Positions 61,028 through 64,000 of a stretch of DNA of 64,000 bases are shown piece after piece; positions within the stretch are counted from its first letter, which is position 1; each line of letters opens with the position of its first letter. The stretch is from NCBI RefSeq assembly GCF_016863635.1, contig NZ_BOPG01000022.1, forward strand, positions 62,001-126,000. The letters are read 5' to 3'. The DNA comes from Virgisporangium aurantiacum (lineage in GTDB: Bacteria; Actinomycetota; Actinomycetes; Mycobacteriales; Micromonosporaceae). Position numbers and translations under genes: made by a program. The notes below the pieces were generated by a model. The model was given only the letters and a program-made list of their open reading frames with translations, was not told the origin of the DNA and ran no database searches.

Positions 61028-61926
61028 GGATCGTCGTCACCGGCGCCAGCGGGTTCTGCGGCGCCGCCGTCGCGCGCGCCGCTGCCGCTGCCGGGCACGA
61101 GGTGGTCAGCGTCGGCCGCCGGCCCGGCCCGGTCGGCGTCCACCTGCACTGGGACGCCGAGAGCGGCGACCACCCGCACCTCGCCGGCGCCGACGCGGTG
61201 ATCCACCTCGCCGCCGCCGTCGGCGATCCCGGCCGGGAGCCGGCGGTCGAGCGCCGGTTCCACCGCGTCAACGTCGACGCCACCGCCCGCCTCCTCGACG
61301 CCGCGGCCGGCCGGCCGGTGGTGCACGTGAGCAGCGCCAGCGTCTACGCGCCGGGTGTCCACAGTGGACCGGTGAGCGAGGACGGCCCGATCGGGGATCA
61401 GCACACCGCGTACGGGCGCACCAAGGCGATCGGCGACCGCCTCGCCGTCGGCTACGGCGCCGTGGTGCTGCGCCCGCGCGCGGTCTACGGCCCCGGCGAC
61501 CCGCACCTGCTGCCCCGGCTGCGCCGGGCGGTGCGGGCCGGCCGCGCGCTGCTCCCCGGCCCCGACACCCGGATGAGCCTCACCGCCGTCGAGAACCTCG
61601 CCGACGCCTGCGTCGCCGCCCTGGACTGGAAGGGCGGGCCGTACAACATCGCCGACGCCCACCCGTACCCCCGCGACGCCGCGATCCGGGCCGTGCTCAG
61701 GGCCCGACCGCTGCACCTGCCCGTGCCGCTGGTGCACGCGGCCGCCGCGCTCGCGGCACAGGTGCGGAAGACGCCGACCCTCACCCGCTACGCCGTCGAC
61801 CAGCTCGCCAACGGCCTGGTGCTGGACCTGACCCGGGCGACCGAAGAGGGCTACCGCCCGGCCCGCACGCTCACCGACTTCCTCTGGGAGTCGGTCCCCA
61901 CGCCTTTGCAGAAGCGGCGCGGGTGA
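61024..61926 (+). CDS. OleD-like NAD(P)-dependent reductase
   Basis: 300 aa extended SDR. VVTGASGFCGAAVA is the dinucleotide motif. Tyr130 and Lys134 (YGRTKAIGD) with HVSSASVYAP form the active site, and LRPRAVYGPGDPHLLPRLRRA matches the RP.A..GPGD...PR pattern of OleD/3-beta-HSD-like enzymes. OleD reduces the OleA ketone to a beta-hydroxy acid before OleC acts. It ends the six-gene operon. Its 3' end overlaps the convergent NmrA-like gene by 56 bases. Confidence 0.78.
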   Translation: MRIVVTGASGFCGAAVARAAAAAGHEVVSVGRRPGPVGVHLHWDAESGDHPHLAGADAVIHLAAAVGDPGREPAVERRFHRVNVDATARLLDAAAGRPVVHVSSASVYAPGVHSGPVSEDGPIGDQHTAYGRTKAIGDRLAVGYGAVVLRPRAVYGPGDPHLLPRLRRAVRAGRALLPGPDTRMSLTAVENLADACVAALDWKGGPYNIADAHPYPRDAAIRAVLRARPLHLPVPLVHAAAALAAQVRKTPTLTRYAVDQLANGLVLDLTRATEEGYRPARTLTDFLWESVPTPLQKRRG

Positions 61927-62707
61927 CGTAGTCCTCGAACGACCCGGCCGGCCGGCCGAGCGCCCGCTCCACGCCGTCGGCGAGGTCGGCGCCGTGCCCG
62001 GCCCGGATGTCGCGGTAGACGCCCGTGAGGATCTCCGCCACCACCGGCGGCACACCGCTCGCGACCTGCGAAGCCGTGTACGCCGCAGGTTCGACGTCGA
62101 CGTGGCGGACAACCCGGCCGGTGGCACCGGAGATGAGCGCGGCGGCCTCGCCGAACGTGAGCGCCCGCGGCCCGGTGAGGACGTAGACCTGTTCGTGGTG
62201 CCGGTCGTCGGTGAGGGCCGCGACGGCGACGGACGCGATGTCGTCGGCATCGACGAACGGGGTGCGGCCGTCGCCGGTCGGCAGGGCCAGCGTTCCGCTG
62301 AGCACACCGGGCCGCCACATCGACTCGCTGAAGTTCTGCGCGAACCAGGTCGGCCGCAGGATCGTCCAGCCGACGCCGCTCCGCCGCACCGCCTCCTCGA
62401 CGGGCTTGAGCGGGTGACCGTCGTGACCCGCGCCGCCGGCGGTCAGCAGCACCAGCCGCCGCACGCCGGCATCCACCGCCTCGGTCACCAGGCGCGGCAG
62501 GCGGTCCGGGCCGTGTGCGCCCGCCGCCTGCACGTCGGGTTCGACCAGGTACGCGGCGGTGGCACCGGCGAGCGCGGGCGCCCAGGTGCCCGGGTCACCC
62601 AGGTCGAACAGCGGGCGCGCCACCGCGCGGACCGGCCGGCCGGCGTCCCGGAGCCTTTCGACGATGCGGCGCCCGGTCTTGCCGGTGCCGCCCAGAATCA
62701 GGTTCAT
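61871..62707 (-). CDS. NmrA/NAD(P)H-binding family protein
   Basis: 278 aa atypical SDR. LILGGTGKTGRRIVERLRDAG is the cofactor motif, RLVLLTAGGAGHDGHPLKPVEEAVRRSG and WTILRPTWFAQNF are typical of NmrA-like quinone or redox-sensor proteins. ATG 62707 is used; TTG 62722 would add five residues. The AraC-type gene is divergent from it by 88 bases and may regulate it, as is common for such pairs. Confidence 0.87.
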   Translation of the reverse strand: MNLILGGTGKTGRRIVERLRDAGRPVRAVARPLFDLGDPGTWAPALAGATAAYLVEPDVQAAGAHGPDRLPRLVTEAVDAGVRRLVLLTAGGAGHDGHPLKPVEEAVRRSGVGWTILRPTWFAQNFSESMWRPGVLSGTLALPTGDGRTPFVDADDIASVAVAALTDDRHHEQVYVLTGPRALTFGEAAALISGATGRVVRHVDVEPAAYTASQVASGVPPVVAEILTGVYRDIRAGHGADLADGVERALGRPAGSFEDYVTRAASAKAWGPTPRGSR

Positions 62708-62795
62708 CTCCACAAGGTCCAAGGCAACTACGGCCGACCTGGATGATCCATGGGAGAACGTCCGAGGATCCTTTGCGATCGTCTACGGTGGCTGC

Positions 62796-63752
62796 GTGGA
62801 CGTCCTCAGCGATCTCCTGTACCGGGCGCGCGCCGGCGAGCCGCTGGTCCGCCAGATGATCGCGCCGCCGCCGTGGGCGATCGCGTTCGCCGACCCGCCG
62901 CCGCTCACGGTGGTGGCCACGCTGGGCGGGCACGCGTGCATCCGCCTCGACGACGCGTCACCGACAATGCTGTCCGCCGGCGACATCGCCCTCGTCCGCG
63001 ACCTGGGTGGCCACACCATCGGCGATTCGCCGGCGACGCCGCCGCAGTCGGTGGTGCGGCGGGGCCGGAAGTACCGCGCCGACACCGGCGAGGAGGTGCC
63101 GGACCGGCCGAGCCACGGGCCGCGCACCTACGGCGGCGGCGGGCCCGACGCCATCACGATGATCCGGGGCACCTACCACCTGCGCGGGGCCGTCGGCGAC
63201 CGGCTGCTGGAGATGCTGCCCCCGCTCGCCGTCGTTCCGGCCGGTCCGCGCACCGGTGCGGCGCTCGACCTGCTCACCGCCGAGACCACCCGCGACGAAC
63301 CCGGGCAGGACGCCGTGATCGGTCGGCTGCTCGACCTCGTGCTCGTCATGGCGTTGCGGGCGTTCGTCATGGCGTCGCCGGCGGCACCCGCCTGGTACCG
63401 GGCGCTGCTGGATCCGACCATCAGCGCCCTGCTGGGCCGCCTGCACACGTCGCCCGAGCAGAAGTGGACGGTCGCCGACCTCGCCGCCACGGCCGGCATG
63501 TCGCGCGCCGCGTTCGCCGCGCGCTTCACCGCGCTGGTCGGCGAGCCGCCGCTCACCTACCTCACCGCGTGGCGGATGACGCTCGCGGCGGACCGGCTCG
63601 ACGACACCGACGACACCGTCGGCGTGATCGCCCGCGCGGTCGGGTACCAGGACGCGTTCGCGTTCAGCGTCGCGTTCAAGCGCGCGCACGGCGTGAGCCC
63701 GTCGGGATGGCGGCGCCGGCGCGAGAATGGTGTCAACAGAATCCGGCGCTGA
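62796..63752 (+). CDS. AraC-family regulator with cupin sensor
   Basis: 318 aa. The N-terminal AraC-type cupin (PPPWAIAFADPPPLTVVATLGGHACIRL cut to PPWAIAFADPPPLTVVATL) is followed by a C-terminal pair of helix-turn-helices (WTVADLAATAGMSRAAFAARF and VGVIARAVGYQDAFAFSVAF, ending GVSPSGWRRR). It likely senses a small molecule and controls the divergent reductase gene. GTG 62796 is the first plausible start; the frame upstream has no family match. Confidence 0.87.
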   Translation: MDVLSDLLYRARAGEPLVRQMIAPPPWAIAFADPPPLTVVATLGGHACIRLDDASPTMLSAGDIALVRDLGGHTIGDSPATPPQSVVRRGRKYRADTGEEVPDRPSHGPRTYGGGGPDAITMIRGTYHLRGAVGDRLLEMLPPLAVVPAGPRTGAALDLLTAETTRDEPGQDAVIGRLLDLVLVMALRAFVMASPAAPAWYRALLDPTISALLGRLHTSPEQKWTVADLAATAGMSRAAFAARFTALVGEPPLTYLTAWRMTLAADRLDDTDDTVGVIARAVGYQDAFAFSVAFKRAHGVSPSGWRRRRENGVNRIRR

Positions 63753-63767
63753 GCGCGTGCACTACCC

Positions 63768-64000
63768 ATGAAGGTCGCCGCCGTGACGTTCGACGAGTAC
63801 GTCCGCACCCGCGGGCCCGCCCTGGTGCGCCTCGCGTGGCTGATCGCCGGCGACCGCCACCTCGGCGAGGATCTCGTGCAGGAGGTGCTCGCCCGGGCGT
63901 ACCCGCGCTGGAAGCGGATCGTCGCGGGCGGCAGCCCGGACATGTACCTGCGCCGCATGCTGGTCAACTCGCACGTCTCCTGGCGGCGCAAACGCTCGTC
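63768..64000 (+). CDS. SigE-family sigma factor, truncated by window end
   Basis: The first 77 aa of a SigE-like sigma factor: FDEYVRTRGPALVRLAWLIA, DRHLGEDLVQEVLARAYPRW and MLVNSHVSWRRKRS correspond to region 2, closely parallel to the sigma gene at 3353. The remainder lies outside the window. ATG 63768 is tentative; GTG 63783 with AAGGT upstream is an alternative. Confidence 0.8.
   Translation, partial: MKVAAVTFDEYVRTRGPALVRLAWLIAGDRHLGEDLVQEVLARAYPRWKRIVAGGSPDMYLRRMLVNSHVSWRRKRS

Overview
The window is GC-rich actinobacterial chromosome: GTG/TTG starts are frequent, genes are densely packed and many junctions are ATGA or GTGA overlaps. Family content (fasR-fabD-fabH-acpP-fabF, SigE-like sigma factors, a DUF222-HNH protein, DUF3145, HelD, a Cys-rich leader peptide upstream of sulfur genes) and a dispersed GATCTTGCAGTTGTG palindrome point to Micromonosporaceae or a close relative; the palindrome association is from memory and is an inference.

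Layout. 1-1580 is a mosaic accessory edge: the end of an HNH endonuclease, a 3' half of a tRNA-Val that lacks its 5' half (likely attachment scar), an 11-bp word repeated three times, a tiny TPR-like ORF and a 79-bp inverted repeat. 1582-10112 holds a zinc-ribbon protein, a glutamyl-tRNA synthetase, a sigma factor with a membrane partner, an FtsX-type permease, a secreted triple-repeat protein and a DUF222-HNH nuclease. 10186-16430 is the type II fatty acid synthesis operon with its PucR-type activator and a carboxyltransferase. 16439-17296 is a truncated AbiEi-like gene between two related repeats. 17306-24268 holds housekeeping genes (GH3 lipoprotein, DUF3145, hydrolase, DedA, HelD). 24273-27677 is a rocD-galT-galK operon. 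27839-36680 is signalling: a chemoreceptor, a nucleotidyltransferase/BON/phosphoesterase trio, an ECF sigma factor with a membrane partner and a 46-aa Asp-rich lipoprotein, a pseudo-receiver, a two-component system and a secreted trypsin-like protease.

36672-39195 is a sulfur locus: a cysteine-rich leader peptide precedes cysteine dioxygenase and a rhodanese, with a divergent FAD/NAD(P)-binding protein. 39217-42878 holds an APC permease and a VanW protein. 42906-48681 is a nitrogen-scavenging operon (GntR regulator, biuret hydrolase, a second isochorismatase-like hydrolase that may act on triuret, a permease, AtzH-like and AtzF-like proteins). 48819-54863 is a three-gene peptide-ligase operon: a GCS2 plus circularly permuted ATP-grasp fusion, an asparagine-synthase-type amidotransferase and an S9 peptidase.

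The most striking unit is 55122-61926: six genes, each overlapping the next by 1-4 bases. They encode OleA-, OleC- and OleD-like enzymes together with a GT2 glycosyltransferase, a YihY-like membrane protein fused to a second GT2, and a short P450. No OleB is visible, so the product may be a glycosylated beta-lactone or beta-hydroxy lipid instead of an olefin. The window ends with an NmrA-like reductase, an AraC regulator and a truncated SigE-like sigma factor.

Two sequence-level signals cross gene boundaries: palindromic elements with shared GATCTT...AAGATC termini at four or five loci, and a 13-bp palindrome GTCCACNRTGGAC that recurs inside coding regions and often brings rare codons with it.
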